Source: Candidatus Halobonum tyrrellensis G22 (GTDB lineage: Archaea; Halobacteriota; Halobacteria; Halobacteriales; Haloferacaceae). Taken from it: a DNA stretch of 64,000 nt. This document shows, in pieces, positions 34,003-42,449 of this stretch. Position numbers and translations under genes: made by a program. The stretch lies in contig NZ_ASGZ01000026.1 in NCBI RefSeq assembly GCF_000495475.1, positions 25,990 to 89,989 of the forward strand. Reading direction: 5' to 3'. The stretch's first letter is position 1; the number at the start of each line of letters is the position of its first letter. A model generated the notes under the pieces. That model was not told the DNA's origin, made no database searches, and saw only the letters and a program-made list of their open reading frames with translations.

Positions 34003-34791
34003 GTGAGCGACTCCTCTCACCTCCGAGTGATGTCGTACAACGTGCGCGCGGCCGGCCTCGACGAGGGCGTCGACGCGTGGGTGAACCGCCGCGCGACCGT
34101 CACGGGGGCGGTCCGGCTCCACCGACCCGCGACCGTCGGTCTCCAGGAGGTCGTCCCCGAGCAGTACGACGACGTCCGCGAGGCGCTGCCGGCGTACGAG
34201 TGGGTCGGCGAGGGCCGGCAGGGATCGGAGTCGAACGAGGCGACGCCGGTCGGCTACCGCGCCGACCGGTTCGACCTCGCGGACAGCGGGACGTTCTGGC
34301 TGTCGGAGACGCCCGACCAGCCGGGGAAGGGCTGGGACGCCGACTGCCCCCGGGTCGCCACCTGGGTCCACCTCGAGGACCGCGAGACGGGCGAACGACT
34401 GATCCACGTCAACACCCACCTCGACCACCAGGGGGCGGAGGCGCGCCGGGAGAGCGCGGCGCTGTTGCGCGACCGGTTCGCCGACCGGGACGCCTCGCTG
34501 GTGTTCACGGGTGATTTCAACTGCATGGCGGACTCGGAGCCGCTCGAACTCCTCACGGCCGAAGAGTCGCCGCTGGTCCACGCCGTCGACGTCTGCGAGA
34601 CGACCCACCACGGCCCGGAGACGACGTTCACCAGTTTCGACTCGCTGGTCTCCGCCGGCCGCATCGACCACGTGTTCGTCGACGACGACGTGCGCGTCAC
34701 CGGCCACGCCACGGCGACCGACATGCGGCCCGACGGGCGGTTCCCCTCCGACCACCTGCCGCTGGTGGTCGACCTCGAACTCGGCGACTGA
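34003..34791 (+). CDS. Endonuclease/exonuclease/phosphatase-fold hydrolase
   Basis: 262 residues from a GTG 1 bp after the ATPase gene, so it is part of the import operon. The EEP catalytic blocks are intact: MSYNVR at the N-terminus, VGLQEV (metal-binding Glu), HVNTHLDHQG (His), FTGDFNC (D-x-N), RIDHVFVD and the C-terminal FPSDHLPLVVDL (S-D-H). Family members cleave phosphodiester or phosphomonoester bonds in nucleic acids, inositol phosphates or sphingomyelin. No signal peptide is present, so it should act on a cytosolic substrate, perhaps the imported one. Confidence 0.83.
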   Translation: MSDSSHLRVMSYNVRAAGLDEGVDAWVNRRATVTGAVRLHRPATVGLQEVVPEQYDDVREALPAYEWVGEGRQGSESNEATPVGYRADRFDLADSGTFWLSETPDQPGKGWDADCPRVATWVHLEDRETGERLIHVNTHLDHQGAEARRESAALLRDRFADRDASLVFTGDFNCMADSEPLELLTAEESPLVHAVDVCETTHHGPETTFTSFDSLVSAGRIDHVFVDDDVRVTGHATATDMRPDGRFPSDHLPLVVDLELGD

Positions 34792-34844
34792 GGCGGGCGG
34801 CGCGACGGCGGGCGTCGCCGCGCCCCGGCGACCCCCACAAACGA

Positions 34845-34851
34845 CTTTTCC
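34845..34851 (+). promoter_or_regulatory. CTTTTCC box at the TATA position of the acetyltransferase gene
   Basis: CTTTTCC centred 24 bp before the ATG at 34872. Confidence 0.35.
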
Positions 34852-34871
34852 ACCCCCCGCGTACGGCCGGT

Positions 34872-35456
34872 ATGTACGTCCGCGACGCCAAGAACCGCGA
34901 CGAGGTCTGGCTGCTCGACCGAATCGAGGAGATGGGGCTCGACGAGGCGTCGTTCCGGTCGCGCGACTACGTCATCGCGGTCGACGAGGAGACGAACGAG
35001 CGGGCGGGGTTCGGGCGCGTGCGGGTGCACAAGCCCGACGACGCCGACGAGTTCTGCGAGTTGACGAGCATCGGCGTCGTCGGGGCGTGGCGCGGGCAGG
35101 GCGTCGGCGCGCACGTCGTCGAACGGCTGGTGACCGAGGCGGGCGACGACGGCTTCGAGTCGGTGTACTGCTTCACCGACCTCCCGACGTACCTCGCGCA
35201 GTTCGGCTTCGAACGGGTCGACGCCGACGACCTGTCCGTCCCCGTGCGCGAGCGGTTCGAGGCGGTCGGCGGCGACGACGACGCGACCGTGCCGCTCCGG
35301 GTCGCCGTCGAGGGGTTCGAGATGCCGACCCGGCTGCGCGAGCGGTTCAAGACCGCCGCCCCCGCGGGCGACGGCGAGGGCGGGATAGAGGAGTCGGCCG
35401 AGGACTTCGGTATCGACCCCGACGAGGCCACCTACAAGTACGACACCGGGCGGTAG
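34872..35456 (+). CDS. GNAT-family N-acetyltransferase
   Basis: 194 residues. The first 125 residues form a GNAT fold: LTSIGVVGAWRGQGVGAHVVERLV holds the acetyl-CoA pyrophosphate loop (R-G-x-G-x-G/A), followed by VYCFTDLPTYLAQFGFERV. The C-terminal 70 residues are acidic, with a conserved-looking end (EESAEDFGIDPDEATYKYDT). Substrate unknown. A strong stem-loop begins 3 nt after the stop. Confidence 0.83.
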   Translation: MYVRDAKNRDEVWLLDRIEEMGLDEASFRSRDYVIAVDEETNERAGFGRVRVHKPDDADEFCELTSIGVVGAWRGQGVGAHVVERLVTEAGDDGFESVYCFTDLPTYLAQFGFERVDADDLSVPVRERFEAVGGDDDATVPLRVAVEGFEMPTRLRERFKTAAPAGDGEGGIEESAEDFGIDPDEATYKYDTGR

Positions 35457-35458
35457 TC

Positions 35459-35494
35459 GCGGACGCCGCGTGCCGGCGGTCGAACGGCGTCCGC
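35459..35494 (+). terminator. Perfect 10-bp stem-loop after the acetyltransferase gene
   Basis: GCGGACGCCG (35459-35468) pairs with CGGCGTCCGC (35485-35494) across a 16-nt loop, starting just after the TAG and lying between converging genes. Confidence 0.45.
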
Positions 35495-35529
35495 CCCGGC
35501 CGTGCGGTTCGCGGGGACCGCACCCGGCG

Positions 35530-35748
35530 CTACGTCCGGTCGTCGAGGAAGTCGGTCGCGAACACGATGTACGACAGCGCCGAACAGAACAGGATGGGCG
35601 GGAGGATCATGAACCCCCACAGCGGGTCGATCCCCCAGAACAGCAGCAGGACCACGTCGGCGAGACCGACGAACAGGAACGGGAGCGTCGACAGCACGCC
35701 GCGTTTGCGGTTCCACGTGCGCGCCGTGTCGGTGACGTCCGCGGCCAT
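35530..35748 (-). CDS. Small two-helix membrane protein
   Basis: 72 residues from the ATG at 35748. A short basic N-terminus (TWNRKRGVL) precedes two hydrophobic segments (LPFLFVGLADVVLLLFWG and FMILPPILFCSALSYIVFA), and the tail is acidic (DFLDDRT). A GGCTTTTGTG box lies 27 bp upstream. No family recognised, but it looks like a typical haloarchaeal small membrane protein. Confidence 0.62.
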   Translation of the reverse strand: MAADVTDTARTWNRKRGVLSTLPFLFVGLADVVLLLFWGIDPLWGFMILPPILFCSALSYIVFATDFLDDRT

Positions 35749-35837
35749 GGTCGGCTCTCGGTCCCGCGGGCACAAAAGCCACGCGTTAGTCGGTCGGGCG
35801 CACCCGGTCCGGCGCACACCGCCCTCTCGTCCCGGCG

Positions 35838-36191
35838 CTACGTGCGCTCGCGACCGGCGTCGTCGAACCGTGAGGCGACCGTCACCAACCCGAACAGGAG
35901 CGCGAGCACCGCCACCGAGAGGACCACGCCGTACAGCGCGACCCCGGTGGGCGTGCCCGGGATCGTCACCACGCCGAACACGGTGACGGCGTCGACGCCG
36001 TTGTTCGCCGCGACCACGTAGCCCGCGACGGCCACGAACGCGACGACGGTGACCGCCGCGCCCGCGAGGTAGCGCCGGCCCGACCCGCTCGCCTCCACGT
36101 CGCGGTCAGTCCGGGCCGCGCCGCCGCCCTCGTCGTTCCTCCCGGCGTCGCTCGGGCCGCTCGGCTCGTTCGGGTCGCTCGGATCGCTCAC
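35838..36191 (-). CDS. Small membrane protein with acidic N-terminus
   Basis: 117 residues from a GTG at 36191. Residues 1-45 are Asp/Pro/Ser-rich and probably disordered (SDPSDPNEPSGPSD). Two membrane segments follow (YLAGAAVTVVAFVAVAGYVVA and VALYGVVLSVAVLALLFGLV), with a short charged C-terminus. The function is not recognised. It is divergent from the cytidine deaminase gene. Confidence 0.6.
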   Translation of the reverse strand: MSDPSDPNEPSGPSDAGRNDEGGGAARTDRDVEASGSGRRYLAGAAVTVVAFVAVAGYVVAANNGVDAVTVFGVVTIPGTPTGVALYGVVLSVAVLALLFGLVTVASRFDDAGRERT

Positions 36192-36329
36192 GCTCGGCGT
36201 TGTGGGTCGACGGGCATGGCTCTGTCGAGTCTCCCGGGGCGGCGTCCGCCGCCTCCGGGGTCGGAACCCCGCCCGGCGGTTCACGAATCCGGGGACGGAC
36301 GGACCCGGGACGACCGCCCACACTGGAGA

Positions 36330-36335
36330 CTTATG
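36330..36335 (+). promoter_or_regulatory. TATA-like box for cytidine deaminase
   Basis: CTTATG centred about 28 bp before the ATG at 36360; it supports this start over the upstream in-frame ATGs. Confidence 0.38.
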
Positions 36336-36359
36336 TGCCGGCCCGCGGTGGGTGGGGGT

Positions 36360-36812
36360 ATGCCGACCACGCCCGACGCCGACCCCGCGGACGACCCGCT
36401 GGTGTCGGCCGCCCGCGACGCGCTCTCGGAGGCGTACGTCCCCTACTCGGAGTACCCGGTCGGGGCGGCGCTCGAAACCGAAGACGGGAGCGTCTTCACC
36501 GGCTGTAACGTCGAGAACGCCAACTACTCCAACTCGCTGCACGCCGAGGAGGTGGCCGTCGGGAAGGCGGTGTCGGCGGGTCACGACGAGTTCGCCCGCC
36601 TCGCGGTGACGTCCGAGGCGCGCGACGGCGTCACGCCCTGCGGGATGTGTCGACAGACGCTCGCGGAGTTCGGCGACGACGACATGCCCGTGGTGTGTGA
36701 CGGCGAGACGGGTCTCGTGGCGTACACGCTGGGCGAACTCCTCCCGAACACCATCGGACTCGACACGCTGGAGGACGCCGCCGCGAAGCGCCGGGACGCC
36801 GGCGCGGAGTAG
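36360..36812 (+). CDS. cdd: Cytidine deaminase
   Basis: 150 residues from the ATG at 36360. It deaminates cytidine and deoxycytidine to uridine forms. Zinc site and catalytic Glu: NYSNSLHAEEVAVG (Cys replaced by His in H-A-E, with the Glu as proton shuttle) and TPCGMCRQTLAEF (P-C-x-x-C). The substrate loop CNVENANYSN is intact. It is near the uridine phosphorylase gene (38236) on the same strand, so both serve pyrimidine nucleoside salvage. Confidence 0.9.
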   Translation: MPTTPDADPADDPLVSAARDALSEAYVPYSEYPVGAALETEDGSVFTGCNVENANYSNSLHAEEVAVGKAVSAGHDEFARLAVTSEARDGVTPCGMCRQTLAEFGDDDMPVVCDGETGLVAYTLGELLPNTIGLDTLEDAAAKRRDAGAE

Positions 36813-36881
36813 CCCGGCCGCCCCTCGGCCGTCCGGTTTCGGTGCGGTTTCGCCGCCGGGTCGTCCCGCGTCGGGTTCGGC

Positions 36882-37511
36882 TCAGAGCCGCCGCGCGCCC
36901 GCGAGGTACGCGGGGTTCGACGAGTAGCGCCGCTCGAACACCGTCTCGACCACGAACGACAGTTCCCACCCGGTCTCGGCGCGGAACAGGTCGCGCAGTT
37001 CCGCCCGCGACAGCGACGCGCCGTGCGACCACGCGCCGTCCGGGCGGGCGTCACACAGCAGGTAGTAGTAGCCGCCGGGTTCGAGCACCTCCCGTATCTC
37101 GCGGAGCGCGCGCCGCTGTTCGTCCGGGCCGAGACAGTGGAGCATCGCGGAGTCGACGACGGTGTCGGCGCGCACCCCCACCTCCGAGAGCCGGAGCGCG
37201 TCCCAGACGAGGAACGAGGCGTCGGCCCGCCGCCACCGCGCCTTCGCGCGGGCGCGGGCGACGGCGCTCGGGGCGACGTCGACTCCCAGCACTTCGTGAC
37301 CCCGCCCCGCGAGGAACAGCGACAGTTCGCCCGTCCCGCAGCCCACCTCCAGCACCCGGCCGCGGACCAACCCCGCCTCCGCGAGGTGGACGAACGCCCG
37401 CTGTGGGTGGCCGACGTCCCAGTTCGGCGGCGCCCCCCGGTAGGCGGCGTCGAAGCCGTAGGCGGCGGCGGGGTTCGTCACGTCGAGCCCGGGGTCCGGG
37501 GGCGCGCTCAT
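36882..37511 (-). CDS. SAM-dependent methyltransferase, class I
   Basis: 209 residues from the ATG at 37511. Rossmann-type methyltransferase with motif I VLEVGCGTGELSLFL, the acidic motif II VLGVDVAPSAVARARAKA and a motif near VVDSAMLHCLGPDEQRRAL. It is similar in layout to thiopurine-like or small-molecule methyltransferases (AYGFDAAYRGAPPNWDVG at the N-terminus). Substrate unknown. A CTTTTCC box lies 28 bp upstream. Confidence 0.85.
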   Translation of the reverse strand: MSAPPDPGLDVTNPAAAYGFDAAYRGAPPNWDVGHPQRAFVHLAEAGLVRGRVLEVGCGTGELSLFLAGRGHEVLGVDVAPSAVARARAKARWRRADASFLVWDALRLSEVGVRADTVVDSAMLHCLGPDEQRRALREIREVLEPGGYYYLLCDARPDGAWSHGASLSRAELRDLFRAETGWELSFVVETVFERRYSSNPAYLAGARRL

Positions 37512-37535
37512 CGTCGGTGGCTCGGCGGCCACCGT

Positions 37536-37542
37536 GGAAAAG
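37536..37542 (-). promoter_or_regulatory. CTTTTCC box at the TATA position of the methyltransferase gene
   Basis: CTTTTCC on the minus strand, centred 28 bp before the ATG at 37511. Confidence 0.38.
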
Positions 37543-37608
37543 GCTCGTACTCCCCGGCACGCGCGTGCCGGGGATAGGACTACAGGTTCGTGGATGATAG
37601 TTCGTGAT

Positions 37609-38151
37609 ATGTATCGGATCCTGATGCCGATCGACGACGACGAACAACGCGTCGAGGCGCAGGCCGAGGTCGTCTCGGAGCTACTGGAGGTCGCCGACGG
37701 GATCGAGGTGGTCCTCCTACACGTGTTCGACGACGAGGACCGGGCCGACGGGACGGCGCCGTCGCAACTCGCGACGGGGCGGAAGGCGAGGAACCGACTC
37801 ACGGAGGCCGGGGCGGCGGTCGTCGAGCGGAGCGAGGCGGGGAACCCGGCCGAGGAGATCGTCCGGGCCGCCCGCGCGACGGGCGCGAACCAGATCGTCC
37901 TCGGCGGTCGCAAGCGCTCGTCGCTCGGGGCGGTCGTGTTCGGGAGCGTGAGCCAGGCGGTCGTCCGGGAGGCGACCGCCCCGGCGACGGTCGCGGGGTC
38001 GGTCGAGAACCTCGAACGCCCCTCCCACCGGTGTGCGGACTGCGGCGAGGTCTATTACGCCACCCCGAACACGGAGATATCCAGCTGTCGGCGGTGCGGC
38101 GGCGTCAACCTCAAACCCGTGACCGGCAACCGAACGGAGCCGACGGCCTGA
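37609..38151 (+). CDS. Universal stress protein domain fused to a C-terminal zinc ribbon
   Basis: 180 residues from the ATG at 37609 (an ATG 15 bp upstream is also in frame). The first 130 residues are a Usp domain (YRILMPIDDDEQRVEAQAE, GANQIVLGGRKRSSLGAVVF then GSVSQAVVREA, the ATP-binding G-x2-R-x4-G-x-V-F-G-S-V-S form). The C-terminus adds two Cys-x-x-Cys knuckles (HRCADCGEVYY and SSCRRCGGVNL), a rubredoxin-like zinc ribbon. The fusion suggests a nucleic-acid- or protein-binding stress sensor; this is an inference. Confidence 0.82.
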   Translation: MYRILMPIDDDEQRVEAQAEVVSELLEVADGIEVVLLHVFDDEDRADGTAPSQLATGRKARNRLTEAGAAVVERSEAGNPAEEIVRAARATGANQIVLGGRKRSSLGAVVFGSVSQAVVREATAPATVAGSVENLERPSHRCADCGEVYYATPNTEISSCRRCGGVNLKPVTGNRTEPTA

Positions 38152-38235
38152 CCGTGGGTCGGCCGGGACGGCGGTCTCCGCTCGCCCCCCGACGCGAGCG
38201 GGTGGAACTAACAGCCCCCTCGTCCAACCGGCGGC

Positions 38236-39054
38236 ATGGACGACAGCGAGGACCCCAACGACGAGACGCAGTACCACCTCGGGGTCGGACCCGAGGACGT
38301 GGCCGACACCGTCCTCCTGCCGGGCAACCCCGAGCGGGTGGAGAAGGTGACCGCGCTGTGGGACGAGTCCGCGGCTGTGGCCGACCACCGCGAGTACCGC
38401 ACCGCGACCGGGACGTACGACGGTGAACCGCTCTCGGTCACGTCGACGGGGATCGGGTCGCCGTCGGCGGCCATCGCGGTTGAGGAACTCGCGCGGGTCG
38501 GCGCCGACACGTTCGTCCGCGTGGGGTCGTGCGGCGCGATCCAAGCGGGGATGGAGGTGGGCGATCTGGTCATCTCGTCGGGCGGGGTCAGACAGGAGGG
38601 GACCAGCGACGAGTACGTCCGCGAGGACTACCCCGCGGTCGCGGACGGGGAAGTCGTGTCCGCGCTGGTCGCCGCCGCCGAGCGTCTGGGGTACGACTAC
38701 CACGTCGGACTCACGATGTCGGCCGACTCCTTCTACGCGGGGCAGGGCCGCCCCGGGTTCGAGGGGTTTCGCGCCGCGGGGTCGGAGTCGCTCGTGGCGG
38801 AACTCCGGGAGGCGAACGTGAAGAACATCGAGATGGAGGCGTCGGCGATCATGACGATAGCGAGCCTGTACGGCCTGCGGGCGGGCGCGGTCTGTACGGT
38901 GTACGCCAACCGGGTCACCGGCGAGTTCCGGACGGAGGGGGAGTCGCGCGCCGCCGAGTGTGCGAGCCTCGCGGCGGCGCTGCTCGCGGAGATGGACCGC
39001 GTGAAGGCGGCGGCGGGCGCCGACCGCTGGCACGCGGGACTGTCTCTTGATTGA
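38236..39054 (+). CDS. udp: Uridine phosphorylase
   Basis: 272 residues, nucleoside phosphorylase PNP/UDP family 1. It splits uridine with phosphate to uracil and ribose-1-phosphate. Motifs: VLLPGNPERVEKV (phosphate-binding), TSTGIGSPSAAIAVEEL, VRVGSCGAIQAGMEVGDLVI and the uridine-site segment NIEMEASAIMTIASLYGLRAG. A weak GAACTAAC box lies about 28 bp upstream. It works with the nearby cytidine deaminase. Confidence 0.88.
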   Translation: MDDSEDPNDETQYHLGVGPEDVADTVLLPGNPERVEKVTALWDESAAVADHREYRTATGTYDGEPLSVTSTGIGSPSAAIAVEELARVGADTFVRVGSCGAIQAGMEVGDLVISSGGVRQEGTSDEYVREDYPAVADGEVVSALVAAAERLGYDYHVGLTMSADSFYAGQGRPGFEGFRAAGSESLVAELREANVKNIEMEASAIMTIASLYGLRAGAVCTVYANRVTGEFRTEGESRAAECASLAAALLAEMDRVKAAAGADRWHAGLSLD

Positions 39055-39135
39055 GGTATCGTCGGCGGACGACCCCGGCGGACGCGCCGTGAGTCGACGG
39101 CGATGCGCGGCCGAGTCGCGGCCGTTTCAACATCC

Positions 39136-39143
39136 ATTTATCC
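39136..39143 (+). promoter_or_regulatory. TATA box of the NADH dehydrogenase gene
   Basis: ATTTATCC centred about 26 bp before the ATG at 39165. Confidence 0.45.
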
Positions 39144-39164
39144 TATGCCTCGGAACGGCGTACC

Positions 39165-40337
39165 ATGAGCGAGAAGGTCGTCGTCGTCGGCGCCGGCTAC
39201 GCCGGGGCGGGGACAGTCAAGTCGTTCGAAGACGAGATCGACCCGGGCGAGGCCGAACTCACCTGGGTGTCGGATCACAACTACCACCTCCTGCTCCACG
39301 AGGTCCACCGGTGTATCCGCAAACCCGAGGTGGAGTCGAAGGTGACGATCCCCGTCGAGGAGATCAAGGAGGACGACACCGAGTTCGTCCGCGACCGGGT
39401 CACCGGCGTCGACACCGACGACCGGTCGGTCGAACTCGCGGACGGCGAGGACATCGACTACGACTACCTCCTCGTCGCCGTCGGCTCCGAGACGGCCTTC
39501 TTCGGCATCGAGGGACTCGAAGAGCACGCGCTCACGCTCAAGAGCCTCGACGACGCCCGCGAGATCCACCAGCAGGTCGTCGACGCCGCCGCCGACGCCG
39601 ACGAGGACGACCCCGCGCAGGTGATCGTCGGCGGCGCCGGCCTGTCGGGCATCCAGGCGGCCGGCGAGATCGCCGAACTCCGCGACGAGCGCGACTACCC
39701 GCTGGAGATCAAACTCGTCGAGGGTCTCGACCAGGTGTTCCCCGGGAACGACCCCCGGGTGCAGGGGTCGATCCGGAAGCACCTCCTCGACCACGACATC
39801 GAGATCCTCACCGGCGACTTCATCTCGAAGGCCGACGAGGACGCCGTCTACCTCGGTAGCGAGGACGACGACGACCGACTCGAACACGACGTGCTGCTGT
39901 GGACCGGCGGGATCACCGGCCGCGAGGAGTTCGCCGACACCGTCGACAGCGACGACCGCTCGAAGCGCCTGCTCGCCGAGTCGACGTTCGAGACCAGCGA
40001 CGACCGCGTGTTCTCGCTGGGGGACTCCGCGCTGGTCGAACAGGACGACGAGGAGGTCGCGCCGCCGACCGCCCAGGCCGCCTGGCAGGCCGCGGAGGTC
40101 GCAGGGGAGAACCTCGCGCGCGCGCTCCGCGGCGCGCCGCTGAAGACGTGGACCCACACCGACAAGGGGACCGTCATCTCGGTCGGCGACGACGTCGTCG
40201 CCCACGACGTGCAGGGTATCCCGGTCAACACGTTCAGCGGTCCCATCGCCGAGACGCTGAAGAAGGGTATCGCCGCCCGCTGGATCGCCACCGTCTCGTC
40301 GCCTACGCGGGCGATCTCCGCCTGGAACGACATGTAA
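39165..40337 (+). CDS. Type II NADH dehydrogenase / FAD-dependent pyridine nucleotide oxidoreductase
   Basis: 390 residues. It has two dinucleotide-binding motifs: FAD at the N-terminus (VVVVGAGYAGAGTVK) and NADH near residue 155 (VIVGGAGLSGIQAAGEIA). The FAD-site segment VFSLGDSALVEQDDEEVAPPTAQAAWQAAEV is typical of Ndh-2, as is the C-terminal amphipathic end. It would oxidise NADH and reduce menaquinone at the membrane without pumping. It is monocistronic, with a clear TATA box and a perfect 10-bp stem-loop 6 nt after the stop. Confidence 0.87.
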   Translation: MSEKVVVVGAGYAGAGTVKSFEDEIDPGEAELTWVSDHNYHLLLHEVHRCIRKPEVESKVTIPVEEIKEDDTEFVRDRVTGVDTDDRSVELADGEDIDYDYLLVAVGSETAFFGIEGLEEHALTLKSLDDAREIHQQVVDAAADADEDDPAQVIVGGAGLSGIQAAGEIAELRDERDYPLEIKLVEGLDQVFPGNDPRVQGSIRKHLLDHDIEILTGDFISKADEDAVYLGSEDDDDRLEHDVLLWTGGITGREEFADTVDSDDRSKRLLAESTFETSDDRVFSLGDSALVEQDDEEVAPPTAQAAWQAAEVAGENLARALRGAPLKTWTHTDKGTVISVGDDVVAHDVQGIPVNTFSGPIAETLKKGIAARWIATVSSPTRAISAWNDM

Positions 40338-40343
40338 GCCGCC

Positions 40344-40366
40344 CCCGGTCGGGCGCCCCGACCGGG
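40344..40366 (+). terminator. Perfect 10-bp stem-loop after the NADH dehydrogenase gene
   Basis: CCCGGTCGGG (40344-40353) pairs with CCCGACCGGG (40357-40366) with a 3-nt loop, 6 nt after the stop codon. Confidence 0.48.
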
Positions 40367-40505
40367 TCGGTCTCGGAGCCGTCCGTTCGCTTCCCCCGCC
40401 CGTCGGACCGACCGGTGTCGACGGCTCGTCTCGTCGGTCGGGTGCGTGCCCGGAGTCGACTGCGTCGGCCCGCGAGCGTCCGCGCGCCGACCCGTTCGGC
40501 TCAGT

Positions 40506-41039
40506 TCAGTGTTCGGGCTGGTCGGCGGGCGCTTTCATCCCGTCGAGTTTGAGGATGAGCACGCTCGACGTCTCGTCCTTCCCGTTGACGGTGCCGGTGA
40601 TCTCCAGTTTCGACAGCGGCGTCGGGCCCACGACGACGGTGTCGCCCTCGTGGAAGTCGCGGACCGACCCCTGGAGGTGGATCTCCGCGCGACAGAGTTC
40701 GGGGTGGTGGACCGACGTGAGGTTGATCTCCTGGACGTTGACGTTGTCCAACTTCTCGCCCTCGTGCGACAGCGGCGTCGCCGCGGGTTCGTCGAGGCTC
40801 TGGAGGTCGAGCGCCTCGAACGCGTTCGCCGTCGGTTTGTACCCGCCCTTCGGGCCGGGGACGCCCTCGACCAACTGGAGCGCCTTCAGGCTCTGCATCT
40901 GGTTGCGGATCGTTCCGGGGTTGCGCCCCACGGCGTCCGCGATCCGCTCCCCCTTGACCGCGTCCTCGGTCTCGCGGTAGAGGTTCACGAGTTCGTTGAG
41001 GATCTTCCGCTGACTGTCCGTGAGTTCAATTGACGACAT
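40506..41039 (-). CDS. Winged-helix transcriptional regulator, haloarchaeal
   Basis: 177 residues. Residues 1-75 are a winged HTH (LTDSQRKILNELVNLYRE, AVKGERIADAVGRNPGTIRNQMQSLKALQ) of the kind annotated as Rrf2/TrmB-like in haloarchaea. The C-terminal 90 residues form a beta-rich domain (VHHPELCRAEIHLQGSVRDF, VVVGPTPLSKLEITGTV) that may bind a small effector. Two TATA-like boxes lie upstream (41066-41074 and about 41118-41127). Regulon unknown; it is monocistronic. Confidence 0.78.
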   Translation of the reverse strand: MSSIELTDSQRKILNELVNLYRETEDAVKGERIADAVGRNPGTIRNQMQSLKALQLVEGVPGPKGGYKPTANAFEALDLQSLDEPAATPLSHEGEKLDNVNVQEINLTSVHHPELCRAEIHLQGSVRDFHEGDTVVVGPTPLSKLEITGTVNGKDETSSVLILKLDGMKAPADQPEH

Positions 41040-41065
41040 TTGCTATGTAGTTCCTCGCGTGCGCG

Positions 41066-41074
41066 CATAAATCC
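41066..41074 (-). promoter_or_regulatory. TATA box of the HTH regulator gene
   Basis: GGATTTATG on the minus strand, centred about 31 bp before the ATG at 41039. A second, stronger GGATATATAG element (41118-41127) lies further upstream and could be an alternative promoter with a leader of about 55 nt. Confidence 0.42.
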
Positions 41075-41222
41075 ACGGTCCGGTACCCGTCCACGTGACT
41101 GGTCCACAGGTGTATGCCTATATATCCCTCCGTACGACGAACGCCGACCGTCCCGGCGGGCGGCGCTCGCCCGTCGCGGACGCCCCGAGCCGACCGATTC
41201 CGGGCGAGTCCGCCCCGACCGC

Positions 41223-42449
41223 TCACGGAGCGGCGGCCGACACGAGTTCGAACAGCGACGCTCCCGCCGTCACCAGCACCCGCTCCCCGACGAGCGCGAG
41301 GGCCGTCCCCCCGTCACCGGGGAACCCGACCGTCCACAGTTCCTCGCCGGTCCCGGCGTCGTAGCCCCGCACCGCCGTCGCGGGTGCGTCGGGTCCCGAT
41401 CGAACGTCGCCGGCGACCACGAGTGTCCCGTCCCCGACGACCGGGTCGGAGGCGTACCACTCGGTGTCGTCGCGCCACACCTCCTCGCCGGTCGCGAGGT
41501 CGTAGCGCGCGACGACGCCGGCATCGAGACCGTCGACGCCGGCGGCGACGTAGCCGTTCCGACCGACGACGGCGGGCGTGGAGACGTCGGCCGCGCCGCG
41601 TTCGCCGAACGACTCGGGCTCCCAGAGCCGGTCGCCCGTCCCGGCGTCGAACGCTTCGAGCGTGGCGTCGAACAGTCCGTACGTCCCGACGACCAGTCGG
41701 CCGTCCGCGACCGCGGGCGGGTTGCCGTCCGCGCTCACCGGCGCGGTCGTCCAGAGCCGTTCGGGACCGGACGAGAGCCACCGCTCCGGCCCCACCCGCT
41801 CGGCGTAGGCGGCCGTCCCGCCGCGGCCCCCGACGGTGTAGAGACGCCCGTCCGCCAGTGCGGCCGTCTCCCCCTCGACTCCCCACTCCCGTCCGCCGTC
41901 GGGTTCGTACGCGAACAGGCCGTCGTTGACGGTGCCGACGTACGCCTCCTCGCGTCCGAGTGTCAGCCCCTCCGGGTAGCCGGGGACGGGGTACCGGTAC
42001 GCCGCCTCGCGGCCGTCGTACCGAACCAGGTCCGTCTCCGACCCGTTCGAACGGAGCGCGTGGAGGTGGCCGTCGGGACCGAACCCGGCGAAGCGGGCCG
42101 CGAACTCCCCGTACGGGACGGCGCCGTCCCCCGCGTACGTGGCCAGCCGGGTGCCGAACACCGCGAGCCGGTCGGGTCCCGCGAGGGGGGAGAGGTACGG
42201 CGGGTCCGCCCCCTCGTGTGCGAGAGAGCCGAGTTTCCGCTTGTCGGGCGCCGCACGCGGCGGACTGGCGTGGGGGTTGTAGGCGGTGTTCGCGGCGTCG
42301 TAGCGGGCGAGCGGCCACGTCCCCCGTTCCGGCGTCCAGGCTCCGGTGTCGGCGTCTGACGCGCCCTCGACGGCTCGATACCCCCCGTATCCGACGGCCG
42401 CAGCGGCCGCGGCGCCGGCGACGACCCGTCGGCGTGTGATCGCGGGCAC
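41223..42449 (-). CDS. Exported PQQ-like beta-propeller protein
   Basis: 408 residues. A Tat signal (TRRRVVAGAAAAAAVGYGGY) without a lipobox opens the protein. The rest is made of propeller blades with PQQ-like repeats: FDAGTGDRLWEPE, YDLATGEEVWRDD and YDAGTGEELWTV each end a blade in the typical D-x-x-T-G-x-x-x-W pattern. It resembles the BamB-like/quinoprotein repeat family; no cofactor site is evident. It is probably a surface or secreted scaffold. It is separate from the HTH regulator gene, whose start lies 183 bp beyond its stop. Confidence 0.8.
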   Translation of the reverse strand: MPAITRRRVVAGAAAAAAVGYGGYRAVEGASDADTGAWTPERGTWPLARYDAANTAYNPHASPPRAAPDKRKLGSLAHEGADPPYLSPLAGPDRLAVFGTRLATYAGDGAVPYGEFAARFAGFGPDGHLHALRSNGSETDLVRYDGREAAYRYPVPGYPEGLTLGREEAYVGTVNDGLFAYEPDGGREWGVEGETAALADGRLYTVGGRGGTAAYAERVGPERWLSSGPERLWTTAPVSADGNPPAVADGRLVVGTYGLFDATLEAFDAGTGDRLWEPESFGERGAADVSTPAVVGRNGYVAAGVDGLDAGVVARYDLATGEEVWRDDTEWYASDPVVGDGTLVVAGDVRSGPDAPATAVRGYDAGTGEELWTVGFPGDGGTALALVGERVLVTAGASLFELVSAAAP

